Below are positions 47,926-56,796 of a DNA stretch of 64,000 bases, in pieces. The notes beneath the pieces are model-generated. The model saw only the letters and a program-made list of their open reading frames with translations. It searched no databases and had not been told where the DNA came from. The stretch's first letter is position 1; the number at the start of each line of letters is the position of its first letter. This stretch comes from Collybia mongolica. Taxonomy: Eukaryota > Basidiomycota > Agaricomycetes > Agaricales > Clitocybaceae. The DNA lies in NCBI GenBank assembly GCA_013420905.1, contig JAAXNY010000005.1, forward strand, positions 2,728,001 through 2,792,000, read 5' to 3'. The translations under genes and the position numbers were made by a program.

Positions 47926-48289
47926 TCAGGGTGAACCAGGCCTAGGAGATCTCCTCAGTGTGAACACTATGGAACCCTGAAGGTGGGAATTTCCACCTCA
48001 TTTTCTATGACTTGCAGTTATCACCCGGTCCGTTGTACACTCAAACTCCTGTTGAGAGTTGTGCTACATATAATATTTACTAGTACAAGTTTTCGGCACA
48101 GTTCCATAGGGTAGGTATACAGGTATCTGTATATAAAATCTTGGAGAGCTACATGATGTTTCGACTGTGTTAGATGTGGTTGATCACGGAGCGGTGAATT
48201 TTGGCAAAACCCAGTCAGCTGTACAGTGTCACACCCAGCGTGACAGATTGTCAACCCTCATTCACTGTTGCTGCTGGACCCTTCACCCC

Positions 48290-49990
48290 TGCTACTCATC
48301 TCCGATGTGCTCTCCCCCCCATCCTGGACATTCTTCTGAAGTTTTGGCTTTGGGATGGGACATTCTTGTGCCACCTGAGTTGGCTTATTCCACCATGGTT
48401 TTTTCTTCTTTTCTTGCATTGCATCTCTCTCTTTTTCCCATAACTCCAACTCAAGCTCCTGTGTTGCCAGCTGACAACAAGCTTTTTCACAGTACACATT
48501 TTGCAGAATAATTGCTGCCTGTGTCCTTTCAGCTGCCCCTTGTGATAAGCCTCTCAAATCTTGGCATCATGAAGTGCAGCTTGCCAAAGCTGCTTGTGCT
48601 CATTCTGTGTCTCAAATGACAGTAAATCACCATGGCACTTGACTGGTGACATGAGGAAGGTGTTGAAATTGGGCAGCTGCATATCTGAGGTGATAGGTTC
48701 CATGGAGAAGAGCAGGTGCAGAGAGCTTTCAGACAATTGTGCGAAGGTATTGACAAGCATTTTGGGGATATTCAAAGATTCATCTTCTTCCATCAGTTCT
48801 TCATCTGAATCAAGGATCCCTCACTCATGTGCCTGCTTTCTTGCCAGAAGTGTAAATGCATCCATGATGATTTTTACTGGTATTGAAAAAGGAAGGGGCA
48901 TGTTTGTCTAGAGGGATGTCTTGCAGCTGGGTGCCATCTGCTCCTCCATCAAGATGTTTGGATTAAATGGGACAACACCAGTCTTTCAAAAGGTGGCACA
49001 GATATTTTCAGGTGTGAGTGCACATACATGAGTAGCACCATAGATAGCCAAGAAATTTGTCTTTGATACTAAGGTGCCAGTCTCTTGTTCCATCTTGTCT
49101 CATTCCTGTGTCCAACACTTTTTGAGGACACTGAAAATCAGTATATGTGAGTGGTATGCAAAGGATAACACAGTACATTGATGCCATGTTTGTGTGCGTA
49201 ATCCAGGAAATCAAAAGTGTAGTGTGAATTGTGGCCATCCATGAGAAGGACATGTCTTCTCCCTCTTGCTTTTGCAGAGGTTTTCTTATCAAAGTCTTCA
49301 ATCCATGCCCAACCAATTTTGCCATCTGTCCAACCCTTTTTGGAGTATCCCAGCCTCAATGTGATTATTTTGTGAGTGATTTCAGATTTGTTTGATCAAG
49401 ATACTTACAATGCTTCAAGTGGATTATCTTGTTTCCACTTCAGTAGATAGCTTTTGCCTTTGAAGATCACAGCTGGTGGAATGCTTGTTCCATCAGCTCC
49501 AATGGTTATGATGACAGTAATATTTTCATGAGTGCCATCTGGTTGCTGATATTGAACAGATTTCCCTGTTTGACCAATGACCCATTCACAAAAAGCACCA
49601 CTTGTCTGAAACCCACTCTCATCTGCAGCCCAAATACATTCTTCATCAACACCCTTGATAGTGTTGCCAAGAACTTCAAATCATGCACTATCATTTGTGG
49701 CATTGACAGCATGTCTACACTTGGAATCCAATTGGCATGCCCAGTCTGTCTGTAATCTATTACTATGTGCTGCAACAAACCAATGTGTCCAGTTGTGTCC
49801 AAGACCAGTGGTAGGAAATTTGTCACCTAGACAACCATGCAGAATGGCCTCAACATGCTCCTTCATGCAGTGGTGACTGAGGGGAAATCCACAAGCTGCC
49901 TACTCCAGAGTGTACTTGATGACAACCTCTGCTTCTTCCTTGGTGAGCCACAATTTTTCAGTATTAAACTCACTCAGTGATTTCCTTCCC
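48290..49990 (-). pseudogene. Pogo-type DDE transposase, decayed
   Basis: On the minus strand, from about 49990: SLSEFNTEKLWLTKEEAEVV, CMKEHVEAILHGCLGDKFPT, GLGHNWTHWFVA, IWAADESGFQTSGAFCEWVI (first catalytic Asp), NITVIITIGADGTSIPPAVI, KGWTDGKIGWAWIEDFDK, RRHVLLMDGHNSHYTFDFLD (second Asp), LCYPLHTTHIY, ICATF*KTGVVPFNPN, and a C-terminal tail to about 48290. This is the family of pogo-like transposases common in Boletales and other agaricomycetes. Broken by stops at several places, and the segment after HTTH that should carry the third acidic residue is lost. Terminal repeats not identified. Confidence 0.85.
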
Positions 49991-50819
49991 TTGACACAAT
50001 TTGCCAGTGTATTGTGGTTTAACTTCACTGTCTGCCCAGTCTCCTTTTAATAATCCTCCTCCACCATCTCACATGCCTTTCAATAGCCCATCTTCCCCCC
50101 ACTCCCTTGCACCTGCTGTGCACTCAAGTACAGCTCAACAGCCCTTGCCATTGCAACATCAACCTCCTCATGTTCAACTTGCCATTTGTGCTCTTCAGAT
50201 TTTGCTGTCCCAACCATTCAAAGAACAGGCAGGATATCAGACACAATGGATTGGATTGGTAATAGTATGTGAGTATGTGCATGAGGCCACCCTGCTGCTT
50301 GTCTCACCAGCATTATCTACAAGATCTATTCCTTATTGATGAACCTATGTTCAATGCACTTTGGATGTATAGTCATGATGGTTGTGTGACATGTTCCAGG
50401 TTTGTCACACATGTCACACAAGTGAACCAGGAGTGAAGGCACCCTCTACAAACACAATAAGGTTATGAACTACCCCTGAGACCATGTCCACTAATCCTCA
50501 CAGTTAGTACCAACTATATAGAAGCAAAATCTAACTCAAATACAGTTGTCAGTTGACAATCTTGACTGAAAGGTTTTTGATGCCTAGCACCAAACAGCAT
50601 CAAACTGACCCCCACCACAAATTGTGGCATGGAACCACAAAAAGCATTGGTTAAATCATGTATCTAACATGTGTCTATAATCTATAACTTAATTTGGTAG
50701 GAAATGTGAAGAATTGCATGAGAAATTGGCTACTGTACAAAGGACTGGTGGTGTACAAAGGACCAGGTGATGACTGTAAGTAGCTGGAAGTAATACAAAT
50801 AGTGTAGAATTTCCACAGT
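49991..50819. other. Intergenic, no gene recognised
   Basis: A Pro/Ser-rich open frame at 50001-50339 shows no conserved domain and overlaps the antisense start of the transposase remnant. Nothing else seen. Confidence 0.35.
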
Positions 50820-51340
50820 CTGGTTCCCCCTGAAATGAGATTATTTTCATCAGGATTTGATATAAAAATCAGTCACTAAATAGGGTGGAGAAAGGAGGTT
50901 TTTCCCCTTCATAAGGTATGAATAAGATGGATGAAAACCTTACAAAATATGTTCCACTTCATACCCCTGTAATTTTTTCTGCATGATGTTTTTCATATGT
51001 TTAATGGCAAAAATAGCTACAGTCTCCTTGGTGTGAATTTCATAAAGTTCCCAAAGGCCTGAGAGCAACAAAAAGTGAAGGTAAATCATTAATGTAATGG
51101 ATGAATCAATGAGATGAATTTTGCACTGGGTTCATACTGCTTTGTAGTCATCCTTTTTACTGAGATTGAATTCATCCATGATCCATTCATTCAATCAGTA
51201 TAGTGATTTTGTCATTCATTTTCAGATTTCTATAGCTACTAGTGAAATTCCATCTGTTGCAAGCTTGAAACACACCTGTCTCTCAATGGAAAATTCCCCC
51301 ACATGATGCTGAAAATCATCCAATTTGATATGCAAAACTT
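50820..51340. repeat. GGATGAAA repeat family copy, degenerate
   Basis: AT-rich with ATGAATTTTGCAC, ATTGAATTCATCC and TTCATCCATG-type motifs in both orientations. Directly precedes LTR B. Confidence 0.6.
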
Positions 51341-51708
51341 CATTTATTATAGTACTGTAAGGGGAATGCCCAAATCCACACATAAACCTCCCAACTTCAG
51401 ATATTGGACATTGGCATTGGCATTGGTAATATGATCAGGCATCAGCATTTCAATTGGTTTTGTGCATTGGCATTTGCACTTGCACATCAGCACACACACT
51501 GACACATGGCCCACTTGTAGATAGTGTATAGTATAATCCTGAGCTACATGGCAACAATGGGAACCCCCTGCTTTTGTTTAGACTAGGTATATAGGATAGA
51601 GACACCTGGCAGAGGATCCTCAGAGTATTCTCTTTGGATTTCCTCTGCTAGATCATGCATCAGCTGACCTTGGGTTAGTGTGGTGTGATGTAGAGTCACC
51701 CTTACAGT

Positions 51709-51718
51709 AGAATACTCT
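51709..51718 (+). promoter_or_regulatory. Element B putative self-primer-binding site
   Basis: AGAATACTCT, starting 3 nt after the LTR end, is the exact complement of LTR positions 51622-51631 (AGAGTATTCT). Confidence 0.7.
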
Positions 51719-51776
51719 CACCATTGGAGACTGGACTTGCATGCAGCACCCACCATAGGCACATTCAGAGTTAATA

Positions 51777-53384
51777 CAGTGGCTCAAAAAACTGCCCCAA
51801 TGTTTGTACATTTTTGAAAGATCAATATGGTATGAAGTGCTGACATAAGCAGGGGACCTGGGGTAATTATGTAAGATACTATAACATCGTGGCTTTCCAA
51901 TGGACCCTGGATCATGTGATTTGGATCAATATCCATTAAGCTATAAGCCAAACAAAATGGCTACTCATTGGGGCAGTTTTTTGACCCTTATCTTATTTTC
52001 CATTATTCTGGCATTTATGATCCAATGCAAGAACATTATGGACTGTGGGAAGAATAAACAATGTCATGTGACTTTATTTGTATCAATTTGACATGTTGGA
52101 ATTGGTTCAATCATCTTCTTGACCTCTTACCACCATCATGAAAGCCATTTCTACTGCTCAGCACAATACTGTTGTTTCTCTCCTCAATGAGGGCTATTCT
52201 CAGCGTCAAATCAAGGAGAAAACTGGTCTAGGGAAGGGTACCATCAGTAGGATCAGCAAAGATGTGGATGGAAACAAAGAAAACAACCTTGGTGGCCGCC
52301 CCTCCAAGCTGTCTGTTCGTGACAAACAGTCAATTATTCGTCAAATCAAGTCAGGGAAGCTTGATAATGCAGTTCAGGCTACCCAATTCATCAATGGCAT
52401 CATCCCCAATCCTGTCACACCCCAGACAGTCAGAAATGCACTCAAGGAAAATCAATTTTATGCTGCTACAAAGAGGAAAGCTCCTCTTCTCAAACAAGCC
52501 CATCGCATCCGGCGTCTCCAGTTTGCAAAATATCATGAAAGCTGGACTGTGGAGGACTGGAAAAGGGTTCTATGGACAGATGAGACCAAAATCAATAGGA
52601 TTGGGTCAGATGGAAAGGTTTATGTCTGGAAACAAAGGGGAGAACCACCATCTGATAGAACAACATCACCTACTGTCAAACATGGAGGAGGAGGAAACCT
52701 CATGGTATGGGGTTGTATGGGGTGGAATGGAGTGGGAAAGCTCATAGAGGTGCAGGGGAACATGGACAAGGTTCAATACTGTGAAATTTTGGAGAGTGGA
52801 GTTCAGGAAAGTTTTGAGAAGTTGGAAATGGTGGATGGCGAGCGCTACTTTCAGCAAGATAACGACCCCAAACACACATCTGGACTGGCCACACAGTGGT
52901 TTGAAGACAACAACATTCAAGTCCTTGGCTGGCCTGCCCAATCCCCTGACATGAATCCAATAGAACACCTTTGGGAACATCTCAAGCGCCGTCTTAAAGA
53001 ATATCCAACACCACCCAAAGGAGTACATGAGTTGTGGGATAGATTGGCTGAAGAGTGGGGTGAAATTCCACCAGAGGTATGCCAAAACCTGATAGAAAGT
53101 ATGCCCAGGCGGATACAAGCAGTTATAAAGGCAAAAGGTGGTCATACAAAGTATTAGATAGAAAATTAATAGAGGGTCAAAAAACTGCCCCAATGAGTAA
53201 TCATTTTGTTTGGCCTATAGCTTAATGGGTTTTGATCCAAATCACATGATCCAGGGTCCATTGGAAAGCCACGATGTCATAGTATCTTACATAATTACCC
53301 CAGGTCCCCTGCTTATGTCAGCACTTCATACCATATTGATCTTTCAAAAATGTACAAACATTGGGGCAGTTTTTTGAGCCACTG
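51777..53384 (+). mobile_element. Tc1/mariner element, 1608 bp, TA duplication
   Basis: TA at 51775-51776 and 53385-53386. Long terminal inverted repeats of 211 bp (51777-51987, 53174-53384) with about six differences. Each TIR begins CAGTGGCTCAAAAAACTGCC and ends inward with the inverted motif GGGGCAGTTTTTTGACCC. One intact transposase. Inserted in the leader of element B. Confidence 0.95.
52138..53157 (+). CDS. Tc1-type transposase, intact (339 aa)
   Basis: Cut-and-paste DDE transposase. ATG at 52138 (CACCATCATGA), stop TAG at 53155. N-terminal paired-like helix-turn-helix domains: AQHNTVVSLLNEGYSQRQIK and GKGTISRISKD (residues 7-44), then the GRPSKLS linker (GRPR-like). The catalytic domain has ERVLWTDE-type first Asp (KRVLWTDETKIN), GGGGNLMVWGCMGW, second Asp in FQQDNDPKHTSG and Glu in DMNPIEHLW, 34 residues after the second Asp: DD34E. 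Length is normal for Tc1 (about 340 residues). With matching TIRs and TA duplication it may still be active; expression cannot be judged here. Confidence 0.95.
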   Translation: MKAISTAQHNTVVSLLNEGYSQRQIKEKTGLGKGTISRISKDVDGNKENNLGGRPSKLSVRDKQSIIRQIKSGKLDNAVQATQFINGIIPNPVTPQTVRNALKENQFYAATKRKAPLLKQAHRIRRLQFAKYHESWTVEDWKRVLWTDETKINRIGSDGKVYVWKQRGEPPSDRTTSPTVKHGGGGNLMVWGCMGWNGVGKLIEVQGNMDKVQYCEILESGVQESFEKLEMVDGERYFQQDNDPKHTSGLATQWFEDNNIQVLGWPAQSPDMNPIEHLWEHLKRRLKEYPTPPKGVHELWDRLAEEWGEIPPEVCQNLIESMPRRIQAVIKAKGGHTKY

Positions 53385-53386
53385 TA

Positions 53387-53925
53387 ATGACTCAGAGCAC
53401 TCTACCACCTCTGCAATTACAGCACACAACTCTCCCTCTCCATCTGGCACTGAATCTGAACCAGGAAACTCACACACTAGCATGGATCAAGACTTGAGTG
53501 TTGATACACTAGAAAATGAGTTCACCCCACTTTGGACTATGGTTGCAAGCCAAGCAGAAATGCTTTGGAAAATGTCCAAGCAACTGTCTATACAGTCTGT
53601 ACTTGTAGCATGACTATCCATACCCAGTGAGAATGCTCCACCAACCACCACCACTCCTTCTGCAAATGCAACCACTCTGACACTGTAACCTGTGTGACAA
53701 ACAGATGGCCAACTCAAACTGGCAACACTGAATGACTTTGATTGTGAAAAGGGATATGCCTTCCTTACCTTTCATGAACTGTATATGCAAATTAGCACTG
53801 CTACAGTTTCCTGATGACAGCATGTGCATTACTGGATGCTGTCAAACATGAAAATGGATTGCATGTGCCTTTATGCAGACCAAATGCTGTGGCACCAAGA
53901 AAAGAATGGGTATCTGCTTGGGATT
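53387..53925 (+). pseudogene. Element B gag remnant
   Basis: Resumes after Tc1. DQDLSVDTLENEFTPLWTMV, then after stops LATLNDFDCEKGYAFLTFHE, resembling the gag core start of gypsy-2 (LPDDFDGSRERGRAFINACE). Several stops; ends where the copia LTR piece begins. Confidence 0.6.
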
Positions 53926-54250
53926 GTTAATAATTGAACATACACTTGGTACTCAGTCTATTGAATTGAAAGCTATTATAAAAATATACCTAAGGTCTAA
54001 ACACTTGTATTAAAGCCTTGTCTGAATCAAATCAGTTGAGAGATTATTGAAAAGGCTTTGTCTAGTACTATTTAAAAACTTAGTGCTTTCATGCACTTGA
54101 ACCCAAACTCAAATCAGGCAATTCCTACTGTTTTGTGTGTTGATTGTTTAGATTTGGTGTGTGTGTGTGTAAGAGATTACATTTCATGGTATCAGTACGC
54201 TTATAGCCCAGGAGCCCCCTTCCAGTGCTCTGACTCTAATCTGGAGACCA
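53921..54250 (+). mobile_element. Copia LTR 3' piece plus primer-binding site
   Basis: The last ~265 bp of the copia LTR family (same as the inverse of 6927-7190), ending CATTTCA at 54186, followed by TGGTATCAG (54187-54195), the standard copia primer-binding site, and a leader AGCCCAGGAGCCCCCTTCCA shared with the copy at 6885-6910. A (GT)n run lies near 54160. Confidence 0.75.
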
Positions 54251-55058
54251 AATGTTTGCCCAGAGAGGGCCTTTGTGGCAAATTTTTTGATTCCCTCATA
54301 TTTTTTGAGATTCATCAAAATTACATCGCTGATGGCTCAGAAACTGAAGATAATGGATTGGTCTAATAGTAAAAGTTGTTCAAAATATTTGCCCAGAGAG
54401 GGTCTTTGTGGCCAATTTTCTGATTCCCTCATATTTTTTGAGATTCATCAAAATTACATATGTTTTTTGGGCCTGTGAAGGAGAAAACAAAAATATCAAA
54501 AAATCCACCACAAAGACCCTCTTGCCCCTGAAAGTTCATGTAGGATTGATCAAGGAAGTTAAGCTGTATTGTGGCCAAGGAAGATGTCAGCAATGGTGCA
54601 CTATTGTCTGTGGGGAGAGGCAATGATTACCTACTCTGCATTCATAATACAAGTAAACAAATGACAAATTTGGAGAGATTTTGTGACCCACCAAAATTTT
54701 ATGCTTTTGGGAGCACATCCTCATGAGATAAAACATGTCAAGCTAGTAAGAATTGAAGGGCAGTATATGTAAAGAGCTCCCATCTTGTTTTGAGCTCCAT
54801 AGAGCAGTGCATTAATGAGAATTAAATTATTTTCCATGAGGGTATAGTTTCGAGCTGAGTTTCAAATAACATGTTTCCATATTTGGCTCACTTCTGATTA
54901 GATTTGGTGTGTAATTTAGTGACTTGATGTGTCTCGGCTATAAATTTCAGACCACAGGCGAGGTAACAGACAACAGTGCGTCATCGCTGACATCTTCCTT
55001 GGCCACAATATGGCTTAACTTCCTTGATCAATCCTACATGAATTTTCAGGGGCAAGAG
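54251..55058 (+). repeat. Inverted repeat unit X/B, left copy
   Basis: Contains a ~72-bp segment (GCCCAGAGAGGGYCTTTGTG) repeated directly at 54254 and 54389. 54327-54610 is the inverse of 54970-55058 joined to 61152-61357, and the middle part 54611-54968 is the inverse of 61425-61793. Gypsy-2 later inserted in the right-hand inverted part. Confidence 0.8.
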
Positions 55059-55474
55059 TGTAAGGGGAACTCCATTTCCCCCTTACTTCGCCAATCTGCT
55101 TACTTCGCGCTCACTCCATTACATTCACTACATCGCACGTTCATTACCTACGCCCACACGCACCCCCACTCTCTACTTCGCGCGCAGTTCGCCGCCGGAC
55201 TTTGCACTTGTTCGGACTATCAAGGGCACGGTCACGTGACCTTCGCTAACCCAACGCGTGTCGTCGTACCGCACCGGGAACGTGTATTTAATGTAGTACT
55301 AGGTATATAGCACCCCCCCCCTGATGGAGGCTCCTCAGAGAATTCTCTTAGGATCCCCTCCACCAGGTGAGTAGCACATATGTCGTACAAGTGAATACAT
55401 CCCTTAGGATCCCCTCCACCAGCGTCGGCCCGCTCTACTAAGTTCGCGCGCACTCCACCGGAGTTGCCCTTACA
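55059..55474 (+). repeat. Gypsy-2 5' LTR
   Basis: TATA box TATATAG at 55304-55310, then AGAGAATTCT (55337-55346) 33 nt after its first base, the predicted RNA 5' end. A C8 tract lies between them (55311-55320). Confidence 0.95.
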
Positions 55475-55476
55475 GT

Positions 55477-55486
55477 AGAATTCTCT
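55477..55486 (+). promoter_or_regulatory. Gypsy-2 putative self-primer-binding site
   Basis: AGAATTCTCT, starting 3 nt past the LTR, is exactly complementary to LTR positions 55337-55346. Same geometry as in element B and gypsy-1 but with a different sequence. Confidence 0.75.
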
Positions 55487-55634
55487 CACCAGCAGAGACC
55501 GCGACCTCACCGCAGCCATTGCCAAATTCCGATCGGCAGAAACTGTCAGCTCCGATACAGAATCCGTCAAGACCGCGCGAGAATCGCCCTCTCCACCCTC
55601 CTCCGAACTAGAAGTGGAACTCCTACTCCGGCCG

Positions 55635-56777
55635 ATGGACGCCGAAACAAGGATGGATAACGTCGAACGAGACGTAGGAGATCTCAATAGGAAGGCGGAG
55701 GAACAAGCCGAGCAGCTTAAGAAGCTCACCGACAGCATCAACGCGCTGATCGCGCTCCAAACCGCGGCTCCCCCACCCCCGGTCAATACCCCTGCACCCA
55801 GCGCCCCTGTAAATAATGTATCAACACCTCCCCCTGCGACCCACGTTAATTCGGGACGACCTTCGGCACTCCGGCCATCGCTTCCCGATGACTTCGACGG
55901 ATCGCGCGAACGAGGGCGTGCGTTCATTAACGCATGCGAACTGTATATAAATCTTGTACCACACCAGTTCGCGGATGAAGTGACGCAGGTACGGTGGGCG
56001 TACACCTTCATGAAGAAAGGCCGAGCGTATCTGTTTGCGGACCGGGCCATGCGATACCAGACCGCTACCGGGAACCCGAAGTACGCGACATGGGCCCTAT
56101 TCCGCGCCGACTTCGCGGTCAACTTCTTCGTGCAGAGCGAAGCGCAGCGGGCGATTACGAGGTTGGAAACGAGCAGCTACCACCAAGGATCGCGATCGGT
56201 GGACGACTACACGGATGAGTTCAGGGATCTCATCGACAAGTCGGGATACAAGGAGGGGTTGACGATTGTGGTGAAGTACCGGAAGGGACTGAGCGGGGAG
56301 ATTCAGTCGCAGATCGCGACGATGGCAGTGGGACGACCAGCGGACGATCAGCCGGAACAGTGGTATGTAGCGGCGATGAAGTGCGATGAAAACCGCCTCA
56401 CCAACGAGGCCTTCCTGAGCACTAAACCGGCGGCTCGCGCACCTCCCGCACGCACTACCTCGGCGTTTCGCGCACCGCCGCACTTCTCAGCCCCGACGCT
56501 GCAACGGATGGCGCCACCACCACCTCCGCCGCCCCCTGCTCTCCCTCCACCAGTTCCGATGGATGTAGACGCGATGCGGAGGGCTCGAACGAACATCGAG
56601 ACCTGCCACCGATGTAAGCAGCCGGGCCATTTCCGGAAGGACTGCCCCCTCCGCTACGACACGCGGTTCATGTCAATGGAGGAGCAGCATGAGTTCGCGC
56701 AGCACATCTTCGCGATGATAGACGCACGAGTCGAACCGCCGGCGGAAGAAGAGGGTTTTGTAGCGGACAGCGAGTGA
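55635..56777 (+). CDS. Gypsy-2 Gag (380 aa)
   Basis: Structural capsid/nucleocapsid protein. The first in-frame ATG is at 55635 (MDAETRMDNVERDVGDLNRK); the frame is open further upstream but without ATG. N-terminal coiled-coil-like heptads (residues 1-40), a Pro-rich linker, a capsid core (LPDDFDGSRERGRAFINACE, VRWAYTFMKKGRAYLFADR, SRSVDDYTDEFRDLIDKSGY), and a nucleocapsid CCHC knuckle CHRCKQPGHFRKDC (about residues 322-335). Ends ...EEEGFVADSE then TGA at 56775-56777. The slippery heptamer at 56753-56759 lies 15 nt before this stop. Confidence 0.93.
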   Translation: MDAETRMDNVERDVGDLNRKAEEQAEQLKKLTDSINALIALQTAAPPPPVNTPAPSAPVNNVSTPPPATHVNSGRPSALRPSLPDDFDGSRERGRAFINACELYINLVPHQFADEVTQVRWAYTFMKKGRAYLFADRAMRYQTATGNPKYATWALFRADFAVNFFVQSEAQRAITRLETSSYHQGSRSVDDYTDEFRDLIDKSGYKEGLTIVVKYRKGLSGEIQSQIATMAVGRPADDQPEQWYVAAMKCDENRLTNEAFLSTKPAARAPPARTTSAFRAPPHFSAPTLQRMAPPPPPPPPALPPPVPMDVDAMRRARTNIETCHRCKQPGHFRKDCPLRYDTRFMSMEEQHEFAQHIFAMIDARVEPPAEEEGFVADSE

Positions 56778-56796
56778 ACAGTACGCCCTCGCTGTC
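56753..56796 (+). promoter_or_regulatory. Gypsy-2 -1 ribosomal frameshift signal
   Basis: Heptamer GGGTTTT at 56753-56759 in the phase G GGT TTT relative to gag, a 6-nt spacer GTAGCG (56760-56765), then a perfect 9-bp stem GACAGCGAG (56766-56774) with CTCGCTGTC (56788-56796) and a 13-nt loop containing the gag stop. Pol lies in the -1 frame with no ATG at its start. Confidence 0.8.

Larger units (their letters stand above)
51356..53925 (+). mobile_element. Element B: 5' part of a decayed gypsy, interrupted by Tc1
   Basis: LTR 51356-51706 (351 bp; TGTAAGGGGAATGCC...CCCTTACA), leader with GTAGAATACTCTCACC, then a Tc1 insertion, then gag remnants to 53925 where a copia LTR piece cuts it off. 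A TATA box (TATATAG at 51588) lies 34 nt before AGAGTATTCT (51622-51631). The hexamer CATTGG repeats near 51412-51430. No 3' LTR found in the window. Confidence 0.8.

Noticed and set aside
55232..56122. 296-codon open frame on the minus strand
   Set aside because: Antisense to gypsy-2 LTR and gag; GC-rich third positions keep it open.
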